From: JANLVJ01 sp031363945
Lineage (GTDB): Bacteria > Bacteroidota > Bacteroidia > Sphingobacteriales > Sphingobacteriaceae
Length of the DNA stretch: 64,000 bases
Direction of reading: 5' to 3'
Assembly: GCA_031363945.1 (NCBI GenBank)
Contig: JANLVJ010000070.1
Span: 1-64,000, forward strand
Shown: in pieces, positions 9,318 to 17,797 of the stretch
Layout of the letters: the number at the start of each line of letters is the position of its first letter
Numbering within the stretch: position 1 is the first letter of the stretch
The notes under the pieces: model-generated
Told to the model about the DNA's origin: nothing
What the model saw: only the letters and a program-made list of their open reading frames with translations
The model's database searches: none
Translations under genes and position numbers: made by a program

Positions 9318-9419
9318 GTGAATACGATTTTATTCAAAAAACCTTAAAAGCATATAGTCTGTATTACTAAGATTTGATAAATTAGCTCAAATTACGCTTT
9401 TACATATTTCTAATCTATC

Positions 9420-11684
9420 ATGGCATTTGATATCGAAATGATACGCAGGGTTTATACCGAACTTCCTGAGCGTATCGCAAAAACAAGAGTACTCTTAAAT
9501 CGCTCGTTGACCCTTACTGAAAAAATACTTTACTCGCATTTATACGATACCCAGGCAACAGAAACCTATGAAAGAGGAGCTTCTTATGTAGATTTTTCTC
9601 CTGACCGTGTTGCCATGCAGGATGCTACAGCCCAAATGGCCCTGTTACAATTTATGCAAGCAGGTAAAAAAGCTGTTGCCGTACCTTCAACTGTTCATTG
9701 TGATCATCTTATCACGGCTAAAGTTGGTGCAACTGAAGACCTTAATACTGCCAATAAAACGAATAAAGAAGTTTATGATTTTCTGTCAACCGTATCAGAT
9801 AAATACGGTATTGGATTCTGGAAGCCTGGGGCAGGAATTATACACCAGGTTGTTCTTGAAAATTATGCCTTCCCTGGTGGTATGATGATAGGCACTGATT
9901 CACATACTGTAAATGCAGGTGGCCTTGGTATGATTGCAATAGGCGTTGGTGGAGCTGATGCCGTTGATGTAATGGCTGGGATGGCATGGGAATTAAAATT
10001 TCCAAAGCTAATCGGTATCAAGCTTACTGGTAAGCTGAGTGGATGGGCTTCGGCTAAAGATGTTATATTAAAAGTAGCTGGTATTCTTACCGTTAAAGGC
10101 GGAACAGGGGCAATCATTGAATATTTTGGTGAGGGCGCTGAGAACATTTCTTGTACAGGAAAAGGCACTATTTGTAATATGGGCGCCGAAGTTGGGGCCA
10201 CTACCTCGGTATTTGGCTACGATAAAAAAATGGCAGCTTATCTTGGCAGTACCGGCCGAACTGAAATTGCAAATCTTGCCAATACTATTGCTGAACACTT
10301 AAATGGTGATGCAGAGGTCTACGCCAATCCGTCAAAATATTTTGACCAGGTTATTGAAATTAATCTTTCAGAGCTTGAACCCTATGTGAACGGGCCTTTT
10401 AGCCCTGATCTGGCATGGCCGATTTCAAAATTTGCTGCTGCAGTCAGAGAACATAATTACCCTGAAAAACTTGAAGTAGGTCTTATCGGTTCCTGTACAA
10501 ATTCTTCATATGAAGACATTAGCCGGGCCGCCTCAGTTGCAAAACAGGCTTCTGATAAAAACCTTATTGCTAAGGCTGAATTTACGATTACTCCAGGCTC
10601 TGAACAGGTTCGCTATACAGTAGAACGTGACGGTTTCCTTGATGTATTTGCCCGTATGGGCGGGGTTGTTCTTGCAAATGCCTGCGGCCCTTGTATTGGT
10701 CAATGGGCACGTCATAGTGATGACCCTATGCGTAGAAATTCAATCATCACTTCATTCAACCGTAATTTTGCCAAAAGAAATGATGGCAACCCCAATACGC
10801 ATTCTTTTGTTGCCTCACCAGAGATAGTAACAGCCTTTTCAATCGCTGGACGTCTGACATTTAATCCGCTGACTGATGAGTTGTTGAATGAAAATGGTGA
10901 GATGGTTCGGCTTGATGAACCTGCCGGGATCGAATTGCCACCACTGGGCTTTGATGTAAAAGATGCTGGCTATCAGGCACCCTCAGCAGATGGTAGTGGT
11001 GTAGAACTTAAGATAAATACCGCATCTGACAGGCTTCAGTTGCTTGAACCGTTCAAGGCTTGGGAAGGAACTGACTTAACAGGTTTGAAGTTGTTGATAA
11101 AAACAAAGGGGAAATGTACCACTGATCATATTTCAATGGCAGGCCCCTGGTTAAAATACCGTGGTCACCTTGATAATATCTCAAACAATATGCTGATTGG
11201 GGCAACCAATGCATTTACCGATAAAACTGACCAGGTAAAGAATCAACTCACCGGCGCATACGGTGCTGTTCCAGCGACCCAACGTGCTTATAAAGCTGAA
11301 CATATCGGATCAATCGTAGTAGGTGATGAAAATTATGGTGAAGGTTCTTCACGTGAGCATGCTGCCATGGAGCCCCGCTTTCTTGGTGTCAGGGCAATTC
11401 TCGTGAAATCATTTGCGCGTATTCATGAAACTAATCTTAAAAAACAAGGTATGCTGGCATTAACTTTTACCCAGATTGCTGATTACGATAAGATAAGAGA
11501 AGATGATACCTTTGACATTTTAGGATTAACTACCATGAGCCCAGGTGTAAACCTAACCGTTCGAATTCATCATACTGATCAATCAGTTGAAGATATTACG
11601 GTCAGACACAGCTATAATAGTGCACAGATTGAATGGTTCAAAGCAGGTTCTGCGCTGAATCATTTAAAATTAAAAGCGGCATAA
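9420..11684 (+). CDS. acn: Aconitate hydratase (mitochondrial type)
   Basis: The 754-residue enzyme interconverts citrate and isocitrate in the TCA cycle. The [4Fe-4S] ligands are visible in GSCTNSSYEDI (about 361) and NACGPCIGQW (about 424), and the substrate-binding signature GTDSHTVNAGGLG lies near 159. The C-terminal swivel domain contains DENYGEGSSREHAAMEPRFLG, including the Ser-Arg substrate contacts. Length and sequence resemble eukaryotic mitochondrial aconitase, the form usual in Bacteroidota, rather than AcnA (about 890) or AcnB. It appears to be monocistronic, with a 100-base upstream gap and a hairpin downstream. Confidence 0.96.
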   Translation: MAFDIEMIRRVYTELPERIAKTRVLLNRSLTLTEKILYSHLYDTQATETYERGASYVDFSPDRVAMQDATAQMALLQFMQAGKKAVAVPSTVHCDHLITAKVGATEDLNTANKTNKEVYDFLSTVSDKYGIGFWKPGAGIIHQVVLENYAFPGGMMIGTDSHTVNAGGLGMIAIGVGGADAVDVMAGMAWELKFPKLIGIKLTGKLSGWASAKDVILKVAGILTVKGGTGAIIEYFGEGAENISCTGKGTICNMGAEVGATTSVFGYDKKMAAYLGSTGRTEIANLANTIAEHLNGDAEVYANPSKYFDQVIEINLSELEPYVNGPFSPDLAWPISKFAAAVREHNYPEKLEVGLIGSCTNSSYEDISRAASVAKQASDKNLIAKAEFTITPGSEQVRYTVERDGFLDVFARMGGVVLANACGPCIGQWARHSDDPMRRNSIITSFNRNFAKRNDGNPNTHSFVASPEIVTAFSIAGRLTFNPLTDELLNENGEMVRLDEPAGIELPPLGFDVKDAGYQAPSADGSGVELKINTASDRLQLLEPFKAWEGTDLTGLKLLIKTKGKCTTDHISMAGPWLKYRGHLDNISNNMLIGATNAFTDKTDQVKNQLTGAYGAVPATQRAYKAEHIGSIVVGDENYGEGSSREHAAMEPRFLGVRAILVKSFARIHETNLKKQGMLALTFTQIADYDKIREDDTFDILGLTTMSPGVNLTVRIHHTDQSVEDITVRHSYNSAQIEWFKAGSALNHLKLKAA

Positions 11685-11745
11685 TATTAGCATTTAATGT
11701 GACCATAGGTCAGAAAATTTTAGTTGGTTTTAATAAATTTGAATG

Positions 11746-11775
11746 AAAGCGGTCAGTCATGATGGCTGCCGCTTT
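11746..11775 (+). terminator. Hairpin after aconitase gene
   Basis: AAAGCGG (11746-11752) pairs with CCGCTTT (11769-11775), and an inner CAG/CTG extends the stem after a one-base bulge. No T run follows, so it may be a weak or Rho-assisted terminator. The upstream in-frame ATG of the PAP2 gene (11743) falls at the foot of this hairpin, which argues for the downstream start at 11794. Confidence 0.5.
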
Positions 11776-11793
11776 AAGCAATTAAGAAAACCC

Positions 11794-12435
11794 ATGAACC
11801 AGGAACATCACGATACTGATATTAAGCCAGCAATTTTATCAATGCTCAAGCATAAGTTCGCGTATGCTATTTCAAACTTCGGCAATCCGTTCATCCTGTT
11901 AATATTTCTGACCGCGTATGCCAGTTTCCACTTTATGGATGCTCATCAAGCCGTAAAGATCCTGTTGATATTTCTTCTTTGTTCTTTCGTACCTACAGCC
12001 CTTTTTATCATCATTAATGTTAAAAGAGGAAAGTTTTCAAACTATGATGTTTCAACCAAGGCACAAAGACCAGTCTTTTATATTTTTGCGATTGTATTGA
12101 TTGGGTTTGTTACCCTTGCCCTGTTTTTGCTACCCTATGTTCATCCATTTTTAAGGTGGGGTGCAATGGCTGCATTCACGTTATTATTAAGTTCATTTCT
12201 AATAAACTTCTGGCTAAAGTGTTCGTTACATACCTGCTTCTCTGTTTATGTAGCAATTGCATTTATGGCCATGCGGGGCCGGACAGCAATTGAGATGGGG
12301 CTGGCACTTACGGTTTTAGCGGTGCTCATGGGCTGGTCAAGAATTGTTCTTAAACGTCATACGCTTAGTGAAGTGATCACAGGTGCCTTTTTGGGTTCTC
12401 TGGTTGGTGGCTTATTTTATTGGTATGTCGCATGA
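11794..12435 (+). CDS. PAP2-like membrane phosphatase
   Basis: With the start at 11794 the protein has 213 residues and about five or six hydrophobic helices. Degenerate PAP2 motifs are visible: STKAQRPV (motif 1-like, K...RP), CSLHTCFSV in place of PSGHT (motif 2, the histidine kept) and SRIVLKRHTLSEVITG (motif 3, SR-x5-H-x3-E). The retained Arg and His residues suggest an active lipid-phosphate phosphatase, possibly acting on undecaprenyl pyrophosphate or phosphatidic acid. An in-frame ATG at 11743 would add 17 residues but lies in a hairpin. The stop overlaps the rlmH start as ATGA, which links the two in translation. Confidence 0.78.
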   Translation: MNQEHHDTDIKPAILSMLKHKFAYAISNFGNPFILLIFLTAYASFHFMDAHQAVKILLIFLLCSFVPTALFIIINVKRGKFSNYDVSTKAQRPVFYIFAIVLIGFVTLALFLLPYVHPFLRWGAMAAFTLLLSSFLINFWLKCSLHTCFSVYVAIAFMAMRGRTAIEMGLALTVLAVLMGWSRIVLKRHTLSEVITGAFLGSLVGGLFYWYVA

Positions 12436-12908
12436 AGCTTAAGCTTATCCAGATAGGGAAAACAGATGATGTTTGGCTTCGCGACGGTATTACTATTTAC
12501 GAGAAACGTATCATAAATTACCTTCCTTTCAAAACGATTACCATTCCATCACCCAAATTCCAGAAACAGACAGCTACAGGCCTGATGAAAAAAAAAGAGG
12601 CAGAATTAATTCTCAATCAAGTGGGGCCGAGGGACCATGTTATTCTGCTTGATGAAAAAGGAAGAGAATTCAGGTCAGTAGAATTTGCACGCCATATGCA
12701 GGAGCTGGTAATGAACACGGGAATTACTGATCTGTTATTTATAATAGGAGGTCCTTACGGCTTTCATGAGCAGATATATCAGCGGGCAAATGCACAGATT
12801 AGTTTATCAAAAATGACATTTTCACATCAGATGATACGTTTGATTTTTATTGAGCAACTCTATAGAGCGATGAGTATTTTAAAGGCAGAACCATACCACC
12901 ACGAATAA
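12432..12908 (+). CDS. rlmH: 23S rRNA (pseudouridine-1915-N3)-methyltransferase RlmH
   Basis: The 158-residue protein is a SPOUT-class methyltransferase that methylates pseudouridine 1915 in helix 69 of 23S rRNA, using S-adenosylmethionine. The family signatures are present: MKLKLIQIGKT at the start, VILLDEKGREF, the knot glycines in FIIGGPYGFHE, and the C-terminal SKMTFSHQMIRLIFIEQLYRA with the ending YHHE. ATG at 12432 gives the exact family length; the longer frame from TTG 12420 lacks support. It is coupled to the PAP2 gene by an ATGA overlap. Confidence 0.97.
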   Translation: MKLKLIQIGKTDDVWLRDGITIYEKRIINYLPFKTITIPSPKFQKQTATGLMKKKEAELILNQVGPRDHVILLDEKGREFRSVEFARHMQELVMNTGITDLLFIIGGPYGFHEQIYQRANAQISLSKMTFSHQMIRLIFIEQLYRAMSILKAEPYHHE

Positions 12909-12913
12909 AGCTA

Positions 12914-12931
12914 GAGGCTTCAGCTAGCCTC
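12914..12931. terminator. Hairpin between convergent rlmH and a small gene
   Basis: GAGGCT (12914-12919) and AGCCTC (12926-12931) form a perfect six-base stem with a six-base loop. An alternative pairing GCTAG/CTAGC overlaps it. It sits a few bases after the rlmH stop and inside the last codons of the convergent small gene. There is no clear T run on either strand, so termination activity is uncertain. Confidence 0.4.
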
Positions 12932-13075
12932 ATCATGGTCGTAAACACCATGTGATCCACTTTCATATTTACTTTCTTTCGTACTGGTAAGTTCACAGAC
13001 TAATAATACCAGCGATAAAGCAAGAATGCCTCCGATAAAAATTCCTATTTCTTTGCGTTTTATCTTCATCTGCAT
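12920..13075 (-). CDS. Small single-pass membrane protein (51 aa), unknown function
   Basis: This short frame starts with ATG at 13075 (a second ATG lies at 13069) and ends with TGA at 12920-12922. It encodes a basic start (MQMKIKRKE), a strongly hydrophobic helix (residues 9-28, IGIFIGGILALSLVLLVCEL) and a hydrophilic tail rich in Ser, His, Tyr and acids ending DHDEAS. The positive-inside pattern and clean helix suggest a real membrane microprotein rather than noise. It lies just upstream of the DUF6048-like gene's 3' end on the same strand, so it could be the last gene of that operon. I do not recognise a family. Confidence 0.5.
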   Translation of the reverse strand: MQMKIKRKEIGIFIGGILALSLVLLVCELTSTKESKYESGSHGVYDHDEAS

Positions 13076-13115
13076 AATTTCAAGTTAACGAATAATACCG
13101 TTTTGTTGTTAAAAC

Positions 13116-13910
13116 CTAAAACGAATAAAATATTGAATAGTTGTAGGTAAAATTCTGACTGCTGTTTGAATCACCAAAACCAGGTATATAAATAGGGTAT
13201 GTATCCTTTTTTGTGAGGTCGTTCAAACTTGATGCCAATCTTAATGTCCATCCCATGCCTAAATGTTTGCTGATATCAACTTTAATACCTGCTACAAATT
13301 CAAGCCAGAATTCGCGTCCCGATGCTGGAGGCAATAAGGCTGTTGTATTACCAAAGTAAGAACTTGGAATTTGTATTCCACTGGGCTGATACTGAACATT
13401 AGCCCCTGCAAGACGCAAACCTATATACACTATGTTCGCGTCATTCTTTTTTTCAAGTCTGAATATGCTGTAATCAAACCCAGCTCTCAGGTATTCACCT
13501 GTAGAATGATAACTATAATATCCTGTTTTGTTGATATCAGCGAGTTGAAAACCTAACTCTGCAGATAAAAAGAAGCGACTTCTGAAATGATAGTCGCCTG
13601 AGAACTCAATCTCTTTTTTCTCGTGATTAAAAAATGAAGTTATCGGTTTCGATATATCAATGCCCAGTCTGACATTTCTTCTGAAAGGGATGGTATCAGG
13701 GTTATTCTTTTTAAAAATCGAGTCATTTTTGATTTTTCTAACTCTTTTAAATGAATCAACGCTTTGCTTGGCTTCGAGTCTATATTGGCGTTCTTTGATC
13801 CGGGTAGAATCTTTAAAAGCCTTAGATAGCTTTTGAGCATATCCCGGCACTGTGGCCAAAATCGACAGGCTACAAATTATTATGAATAAGCCTGAAATTT
13901 TCCGGAACAT
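13116..13910 (-). CDS. Predicted outer-membrane beta-barrel protein (DUF6048-like)
   Basis: The 264-residue protein has a signal peptide ending near VPGYAQ (residue 25), a charged linker with RNVRLGIDISKPI, and alternating beta-strand sequence to the end (FSGDYHFRSRFFLSAELGF, YLRAGFDYSIF). It ends with an aromatic residue, as outer-membrane barrels do. It resembles the Bacteroidota DUF6048 family, which is commonly found beside DUF6452 lipoproteins, as here; the family name is from memory and not confirmed. Its start overlaps the end of the upstream gene by 41 bases, so the two are probably co-expressed. No function is known. Confidence 0.7.
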   Translation of the reverse strand: MFRKISGLFIIICSLSILATVPGYAQKLSKAFKDSTRIKERQYRLEAKQSVDSFKRVRKIKNDSIFKKNNPDTIPFRRNVRLGIDISKPITSFFNHEKKEIEFSGDYHFRSRFFLSAELGFQLADINKTGYYSYHSTGEYLRAGFDYSIFRLEKKNDANIVYIGLRLAGANVQYQPSGIQIPSSYFGNTTALLPPASGREFWLEFVAGIKVDISKHLGMGWTLRLASSLNDLTKKDTYPIYIPGFGDSNSSQNFTYNYSIFYSF

Positions 13911-14430
13911 TGGGATCTATAGATTTACTTATTGTATCAAGCTGGGCAAAATAATGATGTGTAATTGTGGCACCACTGATACCATAACTATAGCCATAAC
14001 CACAGCCAGTTGAGATAAAAACGAGTTTTTTTGAATAATTTATTTTCAGAGTATCATTAGTTGAATGAACACCTATGCCTCCTGGATTAGTATTTACCAC
14101 AATTACATAGGAACTTGAATTTGTCTTTGCAGAAACAGGCAACGATAAATTCAGTCGGTGAACAGTATCCTGACCCAGGGTGTCAAGGGGTAATAATGGA
14201 CTACCTGCAACCAGTGCATTCAAGGCGTATACATTTGAAACCAGCACAGCGATTGGAGAATCGATATATGGTCTTGGATATCTTTTAAGCCCATAAAAAC
14301 CAAACTTTAAACTTGGCTGTGCAGTAGGGTCACATAGCGTTTTATTCTGGCAGGCACCTAAAAAAATGCCTGCCAGAACAATATATACAAAAAGCTTTGA
14401 CCGACTATGAATCGCCTTTTTTCTTTGCAT
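13870..14430 (-). CDS. Predicted lipoprotein (DUF6452-like)
   Basis: Starting at ATG 14430, the 186-residue product has a lipoprotein signal with hydrophobic core FVYIVLAGIFLGAC; the cysteine would be lipidated. The mature part contains CDPTAQPSLKFGFYGLKRY, resembling the conserved start of the Bacteroidota DUF6452 family, followed by beta-rich sequence. The longer frame upstream to 14463 was not used because it would lie wholly within the preceding gene and put charged residues before the signal. It overlaps the DUF5606 gene by 26 bases and the DUF6048-like gene by 41 bases, indicating one operon. A surface or periplasmic role is likely, otherwise unknown. Confidence 0.68.
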   Translation of the reverse strand: MQRKKAIHSRSKLFVYIVLAGIFLGACQNKTLCDPTAQPSLKFGFYGLKRYPRPYIDSPIAVLVSNVYALNALVAGSPLLPLDTLGQDTVHRLNLSLPVSAKTNSSSYVIVVNTNPGGIGVHSTNDTLKINYSKKLVFISTGCGYGYSYGISGATITHHYFAQLDTISKSIDPNVPENFRLIHNNL

Positions 14431-14953
14431 TAGTCTTTGGCTTGGGTTTGGCTTCAGGGGCATGCGCTTTATCAGAATTATCTTTTGATGTAGCCTTTAC
14501 ATCTGCTGTTATTTCTTTTGAAGCTGAAACCTCTTCTTCTACTACCTTTTCACTATGCTTAGGATCATTCTCTGTAAACAGCGGAAGTACTTCTAATAGC
14601 TTATACCAGGTGATGATTTTTTTAATATCAGAAGCATAAACTCTTTCAGTATCATGGTTTGGTGCAATAATATTAAAATAGTCTCTTAATTTATTGGTAT
14701 CTGACTTAGGATCAGGCATGGTAACATCGCTATGTGACGCCTGCATATCAAGAAGTATCTGGCGAAGAGTAAGATCTTCATCAACACCATAGACCGTTGT
14801 CTCATCTAAGGCAGCAAGTCTGGCATTTGCATTTACGACAATACGGCCTGCAGCATCTTCAAGACTTTGTAAAACGAAACCTGATTTACTTTGCCCGATG
14901 ATTTTGTACAAACCAGATTTGCCAGAGACGGCTACTAATCCGCTTAAATTCAT
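14405..14953 (-). CDS. DUF5606 domain protein
   Basis: The 182-residue protein begins MNLSGLVAVSGKSGLYKIIG, the hallmark of DUF5606, a family conserved across Bacteroidota. The globular part covers about residues 1-135 (GFVLQSLEDA, ETTVYGVDEDLTL, MPDPKSDTNKLRDYF, VYASDIKKIITWYKLLE). The last 45 residues are a low-complexity Lys/Ala/Glu/Pro tail that is probably disordered and may bind nucleic acid or a partner. No signal peptide is present, so it should be cytoplasmic. It lies 33 bases after the cyclophilin gene. The molecular role is unknown. Confidence 0.85.
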   Translation of the reverse strand: MNLSGLVAVSGKSGLYKIIGQSKSGFVLQSLEDAAGRIVVNANARLAALDETTVYGVDEDLTLRQILLDMQASHSDVTMPDPKSDTNKLRDYFNIIAPNHDTERVYASDIKKIITWYKLLEVLPLFTENDPKHSEKVVEEEVSASKEITADVKATSKDNSDKAHAPEAKPKPKTNAKKKGDS

Positions 14954-14986
14954 AGATTTTATTTAAAAAATATTAGTCAATTTTTT

Positions 14987-15433
14987 TTAGGCTACTTCCG
15001 CTTCTTCAATTTCTACAGAAAGAATTTTATCTCCCTGACGAATTGCATCAATAACTTCGATATTTGCAGTCACCTTACCAAAACAGGTATGCTTGCGGTC
15101 TAAATGCTGGGTATTCTGTCTGCCCAAACAGATAAAAAATTGTGAACCTCCCGTATTTTTACCTGCATGTGCCATAGAAAGAACACCACGATCATGGTAT
15201 TGTAAAGAGCCATCAAGCTCACAGTCAATGGTATAGCCAGGTCCACCTGATCCTGTACCAGTTGGATCACCACCTTGAAGAACGAATTCAGGTATCACCC
15301 TATGGAATTTAACGCCGTTATAATAACCAGATTTCGCTAATTTAACGAAATTGGCTACTGTTTTAGGAGCATCGTTATCATAAAATTCGACACTTAGATC
15401 TCCTTTTTCAGTCTTAATTATTCCCTTGGTCAT
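14987..15433 (-). CDS. Cyclophilin-type peptidyl-prolyl isomerase
   Basis: The 148-residue protein is a single cyclophilin domain without signal peptide, so a cytoplasmic PPIase. Conserved parts include VANFVKLAKSGYYNGVKFHR (catalytic Arg after FH), VLQGGDPTGTGSGGPGY, LSMAHAGKNTGGSQFFI and the His-containing HLDRKHTCFGKV region. It catalyses cis-trans isomerisation of proline bonds during folding. It is the first gene of a likely operon with the DUF5606, DUF6452-like and DUF6048-like genes. The usual Trp of the cyclosporin pocket is replaced (DRKHTCFG), as in many small bacterial members. Confidence 0.94.
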   Translation of the reverse strand: MTKGIIKTEKGDLSVEFYDNDAPKTVANFVKLAKSGYYNGVKFHRVIPEFVLQGGDPTGTGSGGPGYTIDCELDGSLQYHDRGVLSMAHAGKNTGGSQFFICLGRQNTQHLDRKHTCFGKVTANIEVIDAIRQGDKILSVEIEEAEVA

Positions 15434-15453
15434 AATAATTGTTTGTTGAAGGG

Positions 15454-15461
15454 CAAAAATA
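15454..15461 (-). promoter_or_regulatory. TAttTTTG -7 element before cyclophilin operon
   Basis: On the minus strand TATTTTTG lies 20 bases before the cyclophilin ATG and matches the Bacteroidota -7 consensus TAnnTTTG. A TTTG at 15475-15478 is too close to be an ideal -33 element. The match is short but well placed. Confidence 0.5.
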
Positions 15462-15518
15462 AGAAAATGAGTAACAAATCAGCTCCCTTATCGTTTTCTA
15501 TAGTTACTATTAAGACCT

Positions 15519-16784
15519 GTGATTAAAAAATTACTTACTTCGACCATTTTCATCTCCTTTCTGGCATGCAAACTATATGCAGGTTCTATATTGATTTCTA
15601 TGGATGAAACCCAGAAAAATCACCTGAAAGCATATGGAATTACCTACTGGGCACTAACAAAAAATATTGAGGTTGAATGGCTGCTGAATTATAAGGGAGG
15701 AAGCTTTTTATTAACCGATCTTAATGAAATTGAGAATGAATGTAAAATTCGTGGAGTTTCTTTTGAGGTAATTGACAATGAGCATGCTGCCTTGGTTAGG
15801 GAGCAGGTTCTGGGTGCCAGTTCAAATACCGATATTGTTAAGCTTCTGAAAGCTCCAAAAATTGCCGTTTACACACCCAAAAATAAATTACCATGGGACG
15901 ATGCAGTGACACTGGTGCTTAGTTATGCAGAAATTCCATACGATAAAATTTATGATCAGGATATTATCGAAGGAAAACTTCCTTTATATGACTGGTTACA
16001 CCTGCACCATGAAGATTTTACCGGGCAGTTTAGCCGCTTTTATGCAGCCTTCAGAAATGCAGCCTGGTATATTGAAGATGTCAGGCAAAATGAAAACATG
16101 GCTCGTAAAGAAGGCTTTAAAAAAGTTTCGGAAATGAAAAAGGCCGTTGCTGAAAAAATTAGAGATTTTACAGCTGGTGGGGGGTTTTTATTTGCTATGT
16201 GCTGCGGAGCTGACACATATGACATAGCCCTTGCGGCTAAAAATGTTGATATATGTGAACAAATGTTTGATGGTGATGCAGCAGACCCAAACGCACAATC
16301 GAAGTTGAATTTTTCTCCAACCTTCGCTTTTCACAATTTTATACTTGAAAAAAATCCTTACAGTCCTGAATTTTCAGATATAAACAATTCTCCTTATACA
16401 CGTATCATTGACCCAAAGAATGATGTGTTTACACTTTTTCAGTTTTCTGCAAAATATGACCCTGTTCCGAGTATGCTCACCCAGAATCATCAAACTGTAA
16501 TAAAGGGATTTCTTGGTAAAACGACTGCGTTCAGAAAGTCTACCATCAAACCGAGTGTACTGATTTTAGGGGAGAATAAAGCCCTTGATGAAGCACGTTA
16601 TATTCATGGGGAATACGGTAAGGGCACCTGGACTTTTTATAGTGGGCATGACCCTGAAGATTACCAGCACCAGGTCGGAGATCCTACAACAGATTTGAAT
16701 TTGCATCCAAACTCTCCTGGGTACAGATTAATTCTTAATAATGTGCTGTTTCCTGCTGCAAAGAAGAAAAAACAGAAGACCTGA
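15519..16784 (+). CDS. Secreted protein of the 'asparagine synthetase B' group; possible class I amidotransferase-like fold
   Basis: The 421-residue product starts at GTG 15519 and has a signal peptide ending near KLYAG (residues 1-22). The mature start ILISMDETQKNHLKAYGITY is typical of a Bacteroidota family often labelled asparagine synthetase B. I see neither an N-terminal nucleophilic Cys nor the SGGxDS loop of that enzyme. Instead there are features of a Rossmann-like class I amidotransferase fold: IAVYTP (115-120), LHLHHEDFTGQ (about 160), GGFLFAMCCGADT (221-233, a nucleophile-elbow-like turn with Cys228/229) and FYSGHDPEDYQH (His377). It is flanked by a terminator. True activity is unknown. 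Confidence 0.72.
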   Translation: MIKKLLTSTIFISFLACKLYAGSILISMDETQKNHLKAYGITYWALTKNIEVEWLLNYKGGSFLLTDLNEIENECKIRGVSFEVIDNEHAALVREQVLGASSNTDIVKLLKAPKIAVYTPKNKLPWDDAVTLVLSYAEIPYDKIYDQDIIEGKLPLYDWLHLHHEDFTGQFSRFYAAFRNAAWYIEDVRQNENMARKEGFKKVSEMKKAVAEKIRDFTAGGGFLFAMCCGADTYDIALAAKNVDICEQMFDGDAADPNAQSKLNFSPTFAFHNFILEKNPYSPEFSDINNSPYTRIIDPKNDVFTLFQFSAKYDPVPSMLTQNHQTVIKGFLGKTTAFRKSTIKPSVLILGENKALDEARYIHGEYGKGTWTFYSGHDPEDYQHQVGDPTTDLNLHPNSPGYRLILNNVLFPAAKKKKQKT

Positions 16785-16822
16785 CATGCCAGGCGCTGAC
16801 TGCAGGTTGTATCAACAAAAAA

Positions 16823-16843
16823 GCCCGCTGATGAACAGCGGGC
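16823..16843. terminator. Bidirectional Rho-independent terminator
   Basis: GCCCGCTG (16823-16830) and CAGCGGGC (16836-16843) form a perfect eight-base GC-rich stem with a five-base loop. An A run precedes it and a TTATT stretch follows, so it can serve both the upstream (+) gene and the convergent lipoprotein gene (-). Confidence 0.88.
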
Positions 16844-16867
16844 CTCATTATTAAAAAACTGATATTT

Positions 16868-17797
16868 CTATTTCGTGCTGCTTGAAAGAGTAATTGTTTT
16901 AACAAGCGTACCAATAGTAATGGTAAAGGTAAGATCACATGTTCCTGTACCATAATCAATAACCCTAGGCAATTTAAGTGAAGATGATGTCACTACAATT
17001 GTTCCTTTTACAGGAAATATACCACCAGTCATACAATTAGCCGAAAAAAGGTATTGTAGTGGGTGAGTAATAGTAGCCGTATCCAGACTGCCATTACTTC
17101 CATTGTGACATGTTGAATATCCGGTTTCATTTGCTGTAAAACTTACAGGAAACACAAAACCAGTCGCACTTACATGAAAACTATAGGTTTTTGTACTTGT
17201 AGAACTATACGTACTTGCCGGGCCACCATTTAATGTAAAGCTTAACTGACATACTCGTTTAAAGGAAGAATCACTTAAACGGGTTAAAATTATTGTACCT
17301 GCTATAGTTTTTCCGTCAATAGAATAATTTTGAAAAGTAACGGTATCTGTGAAGCCTATCTCATAGTACTTATGCATAAAATGACTGATTATAATACCCT
17401 TTCTAAACCTTCCATTGAACTTAACGCCTTCCCCAAAATCTGAATGCACTATACCAGGTGTATGAAGTCCTTGTGGAGTAATTTCAACACTATCTCCTAA
17501 GTCACCCTTAAAACTCACATTCTGCTGAATTCCTGCTGAAGTTGTAGTGCCAATATCCTGGATCAGGTTTTGACGATTCATTAACATGGCTGCAGGGCTA
17601 CCCGGATGGGATACATTTGTTTCAGATGAATTAGATGCATCATTGGCTGTTTGTACATTGTTTGCATTGGTAGTTGCGACAGTTGTTGTCGTATCTGATG
17701 CTAATGCATTTAAATATGGACTTGTTTTTTGACACGAAATAATCGAAAACCCTAATAATGAGAAACCGATTGATAGATAGACAAGAATTTTTTTCAT
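16868..17797 (-). CDS. Predicted lipoprotein, unknown function
   Basis: The 309-residue protein has a lipoprotein signal (MKKILVYLSIGFSLLGFSII then SC) with the lipid-accepting Cys at 22. A Thr/Asn/Ser-rich linker follows (about 34-65), then a long beta-rich domain with a Thr/Ser-rich composition and paired cysteines (CHNGSNG, SANCMTGG, GTGTCDLTF). The composition and strand pattern suggest an extracellular beta-sandwich anchored to the outer membrane. Similar Bacteroidetes lipoproteins exist but I cannot name a family. It lies alone between a terminator and the porin gene. Confidence 0.7.
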   Translation of the reverse strand: MKKILVYLSIGFSLLGFSIISCQKTSPYLNALASDTTTTVATTNANNVQTANDASNSSETNVSHPGSPAAMLMNRQNLIQDIGTTTSAGIQQNVSFKGDLGDSVEITPQGLHTPGIVHSDFGEGVKFNGRFRKGIIISHFMHKYYEIGFTDTVTFQNYSIDGKTIAGTIILTRLSDSSFKRVCQLSFTLNGGPASTYSSTSTKTYSFHVSATGFVFPVSFTANETGYSTCHNGSNGSLDTATITHPLQYLFSANCMTGGIFPVKGTIVVTSSSLKLPRVIDYGTGTCDLTFTITIGTLVKTITLSSSTK

